Assembly (NCBI GenBank): GCA_023389295.1
Contig: JAEWEO010000315.1
Span: 1-9,423, forward strand
Source of the DNA: Bacillota bacterium
Lineage (GTDB): Bacteria > Bacillota > Clostridia > Lachnospirales > Lachnospiraceae
Reading direction: 5' to 3'
Length of the DNA stretch: 9,423 bases
Every line of letters starts with the position of its first letter. Position 1 is the first letter of the stretch. The translations under genes were made by a program, and so were the position numbers. Shown here one piece after another: positions 1-6,089 of this stretch. The notes below the pieces were generated by a model that had not been told where the DNA came from, ran no database searches, and was given only the letters and a program-made list of their open reading frames with translations.

Positions 1-2
1 CG

Positions 3-968
3 ACAGGAATATGTGGTTCTGATGTACCAAGAGTATTACATAATGGAGCACATTTTTATCCTGTTGTATTAGGACATGAATTTGCAGGAGATATTGTAGA
101 GGTAGGAGACGGAGTAACATCAGTTAAGATAGGTGATCGTGTTTCAGGGGCACCCTTACTACCATGTATGAAATGTGTTGACTGTGAAAATGGAAACTAC
201 TCCTTATGCAAGAACTATAGTTTCATTGGTTCAAGAGAGCAGGGAAGCTTTGCAGAATATGTAGTAATGCCGGAGCATAACGTTGTGAAATTTGACGATT
301 CCATCTCTTATGAGCAAGGTGCAATGTTTGAACCATCTACGGTAGCTCTTCATGGGTTGTTGCAAAATGATTACGAAGGTGGAGAGTATGTAGCAATCTT
401 AGGTGGTGGCACTATAGGCATATTTACGATGCAATGGGCCAAAATCTTTGGGTCTAAGAAGGTAGTTGTATTTGATATAAGTGAGGAGCGACTTGCTCTT
501 GCAAAACGACTTGGCGCAGATGAAACGATTAACACACTTGAGCATGACTTTATGGAAAAGGCCATGAAACTTACGGGCGGTACGGGTTATAGATTTGTAT
601 ATGAAACAGCTGGTAACATAGCTACGATGCATATGGCATTTGAACTTGCTTCCAATAAAGCACATGTTTGTTTTATTGGTACACCAACGAAGAATCTTGA
701 ATTTACACCAAAGATGTGGGAAAACATAAATCGAAAGGAATTCAAATTAACGGGCTCTTGGATGTCGTACTCAGCACCATTTCCGGGAAAAGAGTGGGAA
801 TTAACAGCACATTATTTTGCGACAGGCCAGCTTAAATTTGATCCTGGATTTATATTTAAGAAATTCCCCATGAGTGAAGTAGATCAAGCATTTAAATTAT
901 ATAAGAATCCAAGTGAAGTAAAAGGTAAGATTTTATTAATAAATAACGAAGAGAATAAAGGAGTGTAA
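3..968 (+). CDS. gatD: GatD-like galactitol-1-phosphate 5-dehydrogenase (zinc MDR), 5' end missing
   Basis: Medium-chain zinc dehydrogenase, open from the left edge; 321 residues are visible and about 34 N-terminal ones are missing by comparison with E. coli GatD. The family oxidises galactitol-1-phosphate to tagatose-6-phosphate with NAD in the cytoplasm. Visible are the catalytic zinc ligands (Cys in GICGSD, visible residue 4; His-Glu in LGHEF, 25-26; Glu110 in FEPSTV), the four structural-zinc cysteines (55, 58, 61, 69), the Rossmann loop GGGTIG (134-139) and Asp158 after the second strand, which favours NAD. Cysteine spacing matches E. coli GatD exactly as I recall it, and GSWMSYSAPFPGKEWE is a GatD hallmark. 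The internal Met at 168 is not the start, because conserved coding sequence continues upstream. The stop lies 5 nt before the next gene, so they are co-transcribed. The substrate could be a related hexitol or hexitol phosphate. Confidence 0.88.
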   Translation, partial: TGICGSDVPRVLHNGAHFYPVVLGHEFAGDIVEVGDGVTSVKIGDRVSGAPLLPCMKCVDCENGNYSLCKNYSFIGSREQGSFAEYVVMPEHNVVKFDDSISYEQGAMFEPSTVALHGLLQNDYEGGEYVAILGGGTIGIFTMQWAKIFGSKKVVVFDISEERLALAKRLGADETINTLEHDFMEKAMKLTGGTGYRFVYETAGNIATMHMAFELASNKAHVCFIGTPTKNLEFTPKMWENINRKEFKLTGSWMSYSAPFPGKEWELTAHYFATGQLKFDPGFIFKKFPMSEVDQAFKLYKNPSEVKGKILLINNEENKGV

Positions 969-973
969 ATTAT

Positions 974-1987
974 ATGACAACATTTATTAATCCAAAATTA
1001 GTTCCACAAAGAACATTTTATAATGGTGATACTATGCCGGCGATCGGTATGGGAACCTTTGGCTCAGATCGTTTTACACCGGAGCAGGTTTCGGCAGCAG
1101 TATTAGGTGCAATTCAGGTCGGATATCGCTTATTTGATTGTGCTGCTTGTTACCAGAATGAGGATCAAATTGGTAGAGTATTTCAAGAGGCTATGGAGAA
1201 GAAATATGTAACAAGAGAAGAATTATTTATTACAACAAAGGTTTGGAATGACATGCACGGAAAGGGAGATGTATTGTTATCCTGTGCAAAGAGCTTAAGG
1301 GACTTACAATTAGATTACATAGATTTATTCTTTGTACATTGGCCATTTGCAAATTATCATGCTCCGGGTTGTGATGGGGATTCTAGAAATCCTAATTCCA
1401 AACCATTTCAAGTAGATGCATTTATGGATACTTGGCGTCAATGTGAGCGACTTGTAGATATGGGGCTAGTGAAGAATATCGGTATGTCTAATATGACAAT
1501 TGCTAAGTTAGAAGCAGTATTACCCTTATGTAGAATTAAACCGGTTGCACTTGAGATGGAATTACATCCTTGTTTCCAGCAGCCAGAGTTATTTGATTAT
1601 TGTATTTCTCATGACATACAGCCAATTGGTTTTTGTCCAATTGGTTCTCCTACTAGACCGGACCGTGATAAAACGGATACGGATGTTGCAGATATACAAG
1701 TACCGGAGCTTGTGGAGATTGCAAAGGCACATAACGTTCACCCGGCAGTAATATGCATAAAATGGGCGGTTCAAAGGGGTCAAACACCAATTCCGTTCTC
1801 CATACATGAAATGGAGTACACGAGTAACTTGCGCTGTGTAACGGAAGACCCATTAACTAAGGAGGAAATGGAAATTCTAAAAGGAGTAGATAGAAATTGT
1901 CGTTTGATTAAAGGGCAAGTATTCCTATGGGAAGGTGCTAAGAGTTGGGAAGACCTATGGGATCTAGATGGTGTAATTGTGCAGTAA
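974..1987 (+). CDS. aldo/keto reductase
   Basis: Full-length aldo/keto reductase (337 residues, typical for this TIM-barrel family), a cytoplasmic NAD(P)H-dependent carbonyl reductase. The catalytic tetrad is complete: Asp55 and Tyr60 (FDCAACYQNE), Lys89 (TTKVWND) and His122 (FVHWP). The motifs GIGMSN-like 169-173, EMELHP (194-199) and GFCPIGSP (219-226) are also family hallmarks. The cofactor loop usually written IPKS is IPFS here (273-276), so the lysine that normally contacts the NADPH 2'-phosphate is replaced by Phe275. A strong AAAGGAG at about 957-963 overlaps the end of gatD and fixes the ATG. Lying between a hexitol-type dehydrogenase and a sugar-phosphate kinase, it probably interconverts an aldose (or aldose phosphate) and an alditol. 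The actual substrate cannot be read from the sequence. Confidence 0.88.
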   Translation: MTTFINPKLVPQRTFYNGDTMPAIGMGTFGSDRFTPEQVSAAVLGAIQVGYRLFDCAACYQNEDQIGRVFQEAMEKKYVTREELFITTKVWNDMHGKGDVLLSCAKSLRDLQLDYIDLFFVHWPFANYHAPGCDGDSRNPNSKPFQVDAFMDTWRQCERLVDMGLVKNIGMSNMTIAKLEAVLPLCRIKPVALEMELHPCFQQPELFDYCISHDIQPIGFCPIGSPTRPDRDKTDTDVADIQVPELVEIAKAHNVHPAVICIKWAVQRGQTPIPFSIHEMEYTSNLRCVTEDPLTKEEMEILKGVDRNCRLIKGQVFLWEGAKSWEDLWDLDGVIVQ

Positions 1988-2018
1988 GTAGATCAATATG
2001 CAACGAGGGGAGAAAGAG

Positions 2019-2951
2019 ATGATAGTAACAGTAACTCTGAATGCTGCAATTGATAAAAGGTACGTGGTAGATAGCTATCAAATGGGAGAAGTAAATCGTG
2101 TAAAGCAATGTTCCTATTCTGCAGGTGGAAAAGGACTTAATGTATCACGAGTGTTAGCTTTAGCCGGAGCAGATGTACTAGCGACAGGTTTTTTAGGAGG
2201 TCATGCCGGTGACTATATTATGGAAGAATTAGCTGGAATGAAGATTAAAGCTGATTTTATCAGAACATCAGGAGAAAGCAGATCTTGCATTAATATATAT
2301 GACTGTAGCAGTGGAATTCAGACAGAGTTTCTTGAACCTGGAGCGTATATATCGGAGCAGAATCAAGAAGATTTTCTAGCAAAGTACATAGAATTAATCG
2401 AACAATGTAGTGTTGTTACAATATCGGGTAGTGTACCCAAAGGTGTAGAAAGTTCATTCTATGGTAAGCTAATTAGCTCTGCTAAGAGATTAGGAAAGAA
2501 AGTTCTGTTAGATACGAGTGGAAGTCTGATGCGGGACTCTATTCATGAAAATCCCACTTTAATAAAACCTAATCTGGATGAAATACAGATGTTAGCTGGA
2601 AGAAAAATTAGTGATCAAAAGGAACTGATTGAGTTTGCAAAAGAAATCCAAAAGTCAGGAATTGAAATTGTAGTTGTTTCTTTGGGTAAGGACGGTTCCT
2701 TAGTTGTCACAGAGAAAGAAATATTACAAGCCAAGGTTCCTCCTATTACTGCGGTGAATACCGTCGGTTGTGGAGATTCTATGATTGCGGGTTTTGCAAT
2801 CGGATTAGAGCAAGGAATGGCTTTGGAGGATATACTGAGATACGCGAGTGCAATTTCAGCAGCCAATGCCCTACGGATGGAAACTGGCTTCTTTCTCAAG
2901 GATGACTTTGATAAATTATATCCACAGATAGAGATTATTCACTATAATTAG
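2019..2951 (+). CDS. PfkB-family sugar-phosphate kinase (1-phosphofructokinase / tagatose-6-phosphate kinase type)
   Basis: A 310-residue PfkB (ribokinase-superfamily) kinase of the FruK/LacC subgroup, which phosphorylates fructose-1-phosphate or tagatose-6-phosphate to the bisphosphate. Visible are the N-terminal TVTLNAAID substrate region, GGKGLNVSR (36-44), SGSVPKGV (136-143), KPN with a following Glu (183-188) and the ATP/anion-hole signature VGCGDSMIAGF (249-259), with Asp253 as catalytic base. The signature is usually GAGDS or GSGDS; Cys251 is a mild variant. An upstream in-frame ATG at 1998 exists, but the start at 2019 is preferred: GAGGGGAGAAAG (about 2005-2016) sits just before it and homologues begin M-I-x-T-V-T-L-N. 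The preceding gatD-like gene suggests tagatose-6-phosphate as substrate; fructose-1-phosphate is the alternative. It appears to be the last gene of the left operon. Confidence 0.85.
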   Translation: MIVTVTLNAAIDKRYVVDSYQMGEVNRVKQCSYSAGGKGLNVSRVLALAGADVLATGFLGGHAGDYIMEELAGMKIKADFIRTSGESRSCINIYDCSSGIQTEFLEPGAYISEQNQEDFLAKYIELIEQCSVVTISGSVPKGVESSFYGKLISSAKRLGKKVLLDTSGSLMRDSIHENPTLIKPNLDEIQMLAGRKISDQKELIEFAKEIQKSGIEIVVVSLGKDGSLVVTEKEILQAKVPPITAVNTVGCGDSMIAGFAIGLEQGMALEDILRYASAISAANALRMETGFFLKDDFDKLYPQIEIIHYN

Positions 2952-2974
2952 AAAGTGAATATCGTTATACTATT

Positions 2975-2986
2975 TGCTATTATAAT
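2975..2986 (+). promoter_or_regulatory. possible extended -10 promoter element upstream of fucU
   Basis: TGC followed by TATTAT (2975-2983) overlaps a perfect TATAAT at 2981-2986, directly after the end of the kinase gene. No convincing TTGACA-like -35 lies 16-19 nt upstream, so an extended -10 promoter is the only reasonable reading. It would give a fucU transcript with a leader of about 170 nt. AT-richness makes chance matches common. Confidence 0.3.
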
Positions 2987-3008
2987 ACAAGTAATTCTTG
3001 TGTTTCAA

Positions 3009-3039
3009 ATATATAATGAAATCATAGGCCATTATATAT
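3009..3039. repeat. 10-bp perfect inverted repeat, possible operator
   Basis: ATATATAATG (3009-3018) and its exact reverse complement CATTATATAT (3030-3039) flank an 11-nt centre. No T-run follows, so it does not look like an intrinsic terminator. It lies just downstream of the possible promoter for fucU, where a repressor site would be expected. Given the AT-rich composition it may be a chance palindrome. Confidence 0.35.
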
Positions 3040-3106
3040 GCAAATTATCGAAGCAAAGTTTACCAAGTGGCTTTAGACACCCTAACCATAATAGAAGAAA
3101 ATAAAA

Positions 3107-3163
3107 GGAAGGAGATTTGGTGGGGAGTGTGTGATATCTGACACCATTCACCAAACATAAATT
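3107..3163 (+). promoter_or_regulatory. Shine-Dalgarno separated from fucU ATG by a 40-nt hairpin
   Basis: GGAAGGAG (3107-3114) is a strong ribosome binding site but lies 49 nt before the fucU ATG at 3164, and no other purine-rich site lies closer. The gap holds a hairpin in one register: TTTGGTG (3116-3122) pairs with CACCAAA (3149-3155), two G-U pairs follow (3123-3124 with 3147-3148), then a 2x2 internal loop, GTGT (3127-3130) with ACAC (3141-3144), and a 10-nt loop. Folding leaves only about 9 unpaired nt (3115 and 3156-3163) between site and start, which is normal spacing. Either the hairpin bridges the two, or it is a small insertion. Confidence 0.6.
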
Positions 3164-3601
3164 ATGTTAAAAGGAATACCGAGTATCCTTTCTCCAGAGT
3201 TATTGAAAGTACTTTGTGAGATGGGACACAGCGATCGTATTGTAATTGCAGATGGCAATTTTCCTTCAGAGACAATGGGGAAGAATGCAATTGTTATTCG
3301 AATGGACGGACATGGAGTACCAGAGATTTTAGAAGCTATCTTACAAGTGTTCCCATTAGATACCTATGTTGATCATCCGGTTCGTCTTATGGAAAAGGTT
3401 CCAGGAGATACAGTAGAAACTCCTATCTGGGATACTTATAAAGAAATTGTTGCAAAGCATGATCAGCGTGGCGTGCAGGCAGTAGAAAATATTGAGCGAT
3501 TTGCCTTTTATGAAGAAGCAAAAACTTCATATGCCATTATAGCGACTAGTGAAGCTGCATTATATGCTAATATTATGCTACAAAAGGGAGTAGTAGTATA
3601 G
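3164..3601 (+). CDS. fucU: L-fucose mutarotase (RbsD/FucU family)
   Basis: A 145-residue cytoplasmic mutarotase that interconverts the alpha and beta anomers of L-fucose and feeds the isomerase step. It aligns with E. coli FucU almost end to end: ISPELLKVLAEMGH there is LSPELLKVLCEMGH here (9-22), with His22 in the active site. Further shared blocks are DGNFPSETMG (30-39), RMDGHG (46-51), RFAFYEEA (112-119, with Tyr116) and YANIMLQKGV (134-143). The length and the FYE block favour FucU over the ribose pyranase RbsD. The start at 3164 is fixed by homology to the FucU N-terminus and by an in-frame TAA at 3158-3160. The ribosome binding site is unusually distant and separated by a hairpin. It is followed by the remnant of a sugar kinase, so it seems to be the only surviving gene of a fucose-type operon. 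Confidence 0.9.
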   Translation: MLKGIPSILSPELLKVLCEMGHSDRIVIADGNFPSETMGKNAIVIRMDGHGVPEILEAILQVFPLDTYVDHPVRLMEKVPGDTVETPIWDTYKEIVAKHDQRGVQAVENIERFAFYEEAKTSYAIIATSEAALYANIMLQKGVVV

Positions 3602-3608
3602 GAGTTGA

Positions 3609-3707
3609 ATGAAGCAAAGATATTATATAGCAGTAGATGTTGGGGCCTCTAGCACTCTCCGTGGATGTACAAATAGCTGTACATCCATGGAGAGCTTTTT
3701 TGTATAG
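3609..3707 (+). pseudogene. truncated N-terminus of an FGGY sugar kinase (rhamnulokinase/fuculokinase type)
   Basis: Eight bases after fucU, with AGGAG (3600-3604) in place, an ATG opens a frame reading MKQRYYIAVDVGASS. This is the start of FGGY kinases of the rhamnulokinase type, whose N-terminus runs Y-Y-x-A-V-D-x-G-A-S-S-G-R and forms the first phosphate-binding loop. Homology stops after residue 15 (base 3653). The frame then continues through a strong terminator hairpin for 17 unrelated codons to a TAG at 3705-3707. A complete kinase is about 480-500 residues, so nearly all of it is gone. The product would be 32 residues and cannot be a kinase. The loss looks like a deletion that joined the gene start to a terminator. 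Placement after fucU fits an L-fuculose or L-rhamnulose kinase. Confidence 0.65.
3655..3701 (+). terminator. strong intrinsic terminator inside the truncated kinase
   Basis: CTCTCCGTGGATGTAC (3655-3670) pairs with GTACATCCATGGAGAG (3679-3694), giving 16 pairs with a single G-U; A3671-T3678 adds one more and leaves a 6-nt loop. One C then six T (3696-3701) follow. This is the clearest terminator in the window. It would end any fucU transcript and insulate it from the genes to the right. Confidence 0.9.
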
Positions 3708-3708
3708 A

Positions 3709-3864
3709 AGTGTATACCAAAATTACAATGAATATTTCTTGATGTGTACTTGGAACCACGCAAAAGAAAATCCGGAGATGAATCAACTCTACCTTGTCGC
3801 TACCACCCAAGGCCTTTGTACTTTGACTAATATTAAAGAGATTGTTGAAAAACTAATGAAATAA
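3709..3864 (+). pseudogene. possible C-terminal remnant of a FucA-type class II aldolase
   Basis: After the terminator a frame reads into KENPEMNQLYLVATTQG and then ends NIKEIVEKLMK before TAA at 3862-3864. The pattern resembles, by memory, the C-terminus of L-fuculose-1-phosphate aldolase (…AQLYLTTLAI…LSDEEIAVVLEKFK), where the helix after the last zinc-site region is followed by a short Glu-rich helix. The fit is partial, 3-4 residues shorter, and covers only about 35 residues. There is no start codon or ribosome binding site of its own that makes a sensible gene. An aldolase would be the expected partner after fucU and a fuculose/rhamnulose kinase, which supports the idea. An unrelated small fragment remains possible. 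Confidence 0.33.
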
Positions 3865-4051
3865 TATACCTCACCCGAAGAATATAACGTCTGTCGCCGA
3901 TAGTCTGAATATTCCATATGTTGAGCCGGAGGTAGTCCTGCAGGAGATCTAAGTTAAGAAAACAGTAAAACTAGTGATAAAACCGGATTTCAGAGAAAAA
4001 TATAAAGAATATGATGTTCCTGCAGATCTAAAAAACACAACGGGTGATTGA
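3860..4051 (+). pseudogene. unidentified coding remnant interrupted by one in-frame stop
   Basis: One frame stays open from 3860 to TGA at 4049-4051 except for a TAA at 3950-3952. Both halves look like real protein: SVADSLNIPYVEPEVVLQEI before the stop and KPDFREKYKEYDVPADL after it, with a balanced charged/hydrophobic pattern unlike random AT-rich DNA. There is no start codon and no ribosome binding site. The simplest reading is the tail of a gene whose front was deleted and which then gained a stop mutation. I do not recognise the family. Its position after fucU, kinase and aldolase fragments suggests another gene of the same lost pathway. The final TGA overlaps a stray TTGACA. Confidence 0.4.
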
Positions 4052-4081
4052 CAATTATGAATTTACAATAAAGAGAAATGC

Positions 4082-4110
4082 TTGACAATATATACCAAAT
4101 AAAATAGTAT
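4082..4110 (+). promoter_or_regulatory. sigma-A promoter for the GH110-like/GH109-like operon
   Basis: TTGACA (4082-4087), a 17-nt spacer and TAGTAT (4105-4110) make a near-consensus vegetative promoter. Transcription should start near 4117 and read into the beta-helix gene at 4296. It lies beyond the remnants and the terminator, so the right module appears to be transcribed independently of the left one. Confidence 0.75.
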
Positions 4111-4116
4111 TTAATC

Positions 4117-4295
4117 AAAATCGAAATTACATATTGTTATTGCATTTCCTATGACAGCAACTGTTCCCTTCTTGTTTTGGCATAAACACCATTATTGCCT
4201 TATTTCAACGCGGTTTCTAGCAACTTTCCTAAAATTTAATTGTTTTACAACAGTATTTCATTTAATTGAATTTAAAGTATTAAAGGAGAATATAG
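4117..4295 (+). other. about 180-nt 5' leader of the glycosidase operon
   Basis: Between the predicted start point and the ATG at 4296 lies a long AT-rich stretch with no convincing gene. TTTAATTG occurs twice in it (in the segments near 4236 and 4261), and a small ACAG-CAA-CTGT hairpin lies near 4155-4165. I see no known riboswitch and no terminator-like hairpin with a T-run. The ribosome binding site AAAGGAGAA (4282-4290) is well placed for the ATG. Confidence 0.45.
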
Positions 4296-6056
4296 ATGAA
4301 AACAGTATACGCAAAAGATTGGGGGATAGAAGCAAATGTTTCTATCGATTTCACCGCCCACTTCCTAAAGATGTTTGATTCAAATCCAAATGATACTATG
4401 TTTATATTAGAATCCGGATGTTATCATTTTTGGAGTCAAAATGCAATCAAGAAGGAGTATTATTTATCGAATACAACGATTGAAAATCCAAGAAAACTAG
4501 CATTATTATTGCAAAACATGAATCATGTTATTTTAGAGGCCAATCATTCGGAGTTTATTTTTCATGGGCAGATGATGCCAATTACAATAGATACCTGCAC
4601 CAATATTGAAATTAAAAATTTAAAGATTGACTGGGAAATACCTCTAACAGCAGAAGGAGTAGTACTTCAATCAAATGAAAATTATGTAGATATTGCAATT
4701 GATAATAATTTATTTCCACATAAGGTGGAGCATAAGGAATTGATTTTCATTGGAGAGAACTGGGAGTCAAAGCTATGGGATTGGAGTATTACGGAGTTTG
4801 ATTGTAAAACAGGAAAAGTAGCATATCGAAGCGGAGATACCTTTCCAAAAACATGGCAGGAGCGATTAGATAACGGTCTTGTACGATGCCATGGCGAGTT
4901 TCAAACAATACCAAAGGTAGGTAACCTTCTAGTATTGCGCCACAATGAACGAATTCACGCAGGAATATTTATCGTAGACTCGAATGAAATTTTACTGGAT
5001 CATATCAATATTTACAATACGGGTGGATTAGGAATATTAGCACAATTTAGCCATAATCTTAGTTTTCGTCACATTAAAATGATTCCAAATACAAGCAGAG
5101 GACGACGTATCACTTCCGGTCATGATGATGGTATACACTTATCTTGCAATAGTGGACATATCACGGTTGAAAATTGTTATTTTTATGGTTTGATGGATGA
5201 CCCGCTAAACATCCATGGGATTGCAACACGTATTTTACAGAAAAAAAATAAAAATATTCTGATAGGGGAATTTGCTCATCCACAATCACAAGGATTTCAT
5301 CAGTGGGCGCTTCAAGGCCATAAAATTGCATTTATTAAAACTGACGATATGAGCCAGCTTTTCATACTTACTGTAAAAGATTATAAACTAATATCAAAGA
5401 GTATGTTTATAATTGAATTTGAAGAAGAGGTGCCGGATGAAATAAAGATTGGATATTCTATGGAGAATGTTACTAGGACAGCCTCTATCACCTGCACTAA
5501 TAATTTTTTTGGTAATTGTCGTGCAAGGGGAATCTTAATATCTACCCCAAAAGCTGTAGTGATCGAAGATAATATCTTTGAATCCGCAGGTGCAGCGATA
5601 TTGATCGCTGGTGATGCGAATTATTGGTATGAATCAGGAAATTGTAACGATGTATTAATCAGAAATAATCATTTTTCAGAATCATGTCTTACCTCCTCCT
5701 ATTTAGGCGGAGATGCGGTCATAAGTATTCATCCCGAGGTAGGTGCACCCTGTAAAGATAAACCATTTCATAAAAATATAAGAATTGAGAATAACACATT
5801 TCAGACAGCCGATTATCCGGTAGTTTATGCGTTATGTACAAAGGGAATATTATTTAGCGGAAATCGAATCATACGAAGTTACTTATGGGAGCCTTGGAAT
5901 TGTTTAAAACACATGCTCACTTTTGAGTATTGTAGTGAAGTGACGGTGCAGAACAATAAATTAATAGGTGAAGTACTTGGTCAGAATATTGCTCTCAAAG
6001 GGATGGAGCTTAATGATCTAGTTTTCGATGATTCTTTTGACTTGGAGGTAATATAA
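4296..6056 (+). CDS. GH110-like right-handed beta-helix glycosidase (alpha-1,3-galactosidase family)
   Basis: A 586-residue protein built largely of parallel beta-helix rungs (repeated I-x-I/V-x-N-x-x-F turns, e.g. TNIEIKNLKI 102-111, HITVENCYFYG 288-298, VVIEDNIFES 421-430, VLIRNNHF 453-460, IRIENNTF 495-502, VTVQNNKL 549-556). The block HDDGIHLSCNSGHI (276-289) followed by GLMDDPLNIHG (298-308) is the GH110 pattern. Asp278, Asp301 and Asp302 have the spacing I recall for the three active-site aspartates of that family. GH110 enzymes are inverting exo-alpha-galactosidases that remove terminal alpha-1,3-galactose, including from blood group B structures. There is no signal peptide or membrane segment, so it should act in the cytoplasm on imported oligosaccharide. 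AAAGGAG precedes the ATG by 7 nt. The GH109-like gene follows 33 nt downstream. The precise linkage specificity is inferred. Confidence 0.75.
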   Translation: MKTVYAKDWGIEANVSIDFTAHFLKMFDSNPNDTMFILESGCYHFWSQNAIKKEYYLSNTTIENPRKLALLLQNMNHVILEANHSEFIFHGQMMPITIDTCTNIEIKNLKIDWEIPLTAEGVVLQSNENYVDIAIDNNLFPHKVEHKELIFIGENWESKLWDWSITEFDCKTGKVAYRSGDTFPKTWQERLDNGLVRCHGEFQTIPKVGNLLVLRHNERIHAGIFIVDSNEILLDHINIYNTGGLGILAQFSHNLSFRHIKMIPNTSRGRRITSGHDDGIHLSCNSGHITVENCYFYGLMDDPLNIHGIATRILQKKNKNILIGEFAHPQSQGFHQWALQGHKIAFIKTDDMSQLFILTVKDYKLISKSMFIIEFEEEVPDEIKIGYSMENVTRTASITCTNNFFGNCRARGILISTPKAVVIEDNIFESAGAAILIAGDANYWYESGNCNDVLIRNNHFSESCLTSSYLGGDAVISIHPEVGAPCKDKPFHKNIRIENNTFQTADYPVVYALCTKGILFSGNRIIRSYLWEPWNCLKHMLTFEYCSEVTVQNNKLIGEVLGQNIALKGMELNDLVFDDSFDLEVI

Positions 6057-6089
6057 AGCAATCAAACATTATTATATCAGGAGGAGAAT

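Noticed and set aside
1998..2018. Upstream ATG extending the PfkB kinase by seven residues
   Set aside because: The extension encodes the purine-rich ribosome binding site itself and has no homology; the ATG at 2019 is well spaced and matches the family N-terminus.
2987..3001. Terminator for the left operon (ACAAG-TAATT-CTTGT)
   Set aside because: The five-pair AT-rich stem is too weak and only a short interrupted T-run follows.
3637..3864. A single 75-residue gene starting at 3637
   Set aside because: Its start lies out of frame inside the kinase remnant, it has no ribosome binding site, and its first third is simply the terminator hairpin translated. Only the last part looks like protein.
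4048..4076. A second promoter using TTGACA at 4048-4053
   Set aside because: No -10-like hexamer lies 16-18 nt downstream; TACAAT is only 10 nt away. The TTGACA at 4082 is much better.
4151..4378. A 75-residue gene overlapping the start of the beta-helix protein
   Set aside because: No ribosome binding site, no recognisable protein pattern, and it overlaps the well-supported start at 4296 in another frame.
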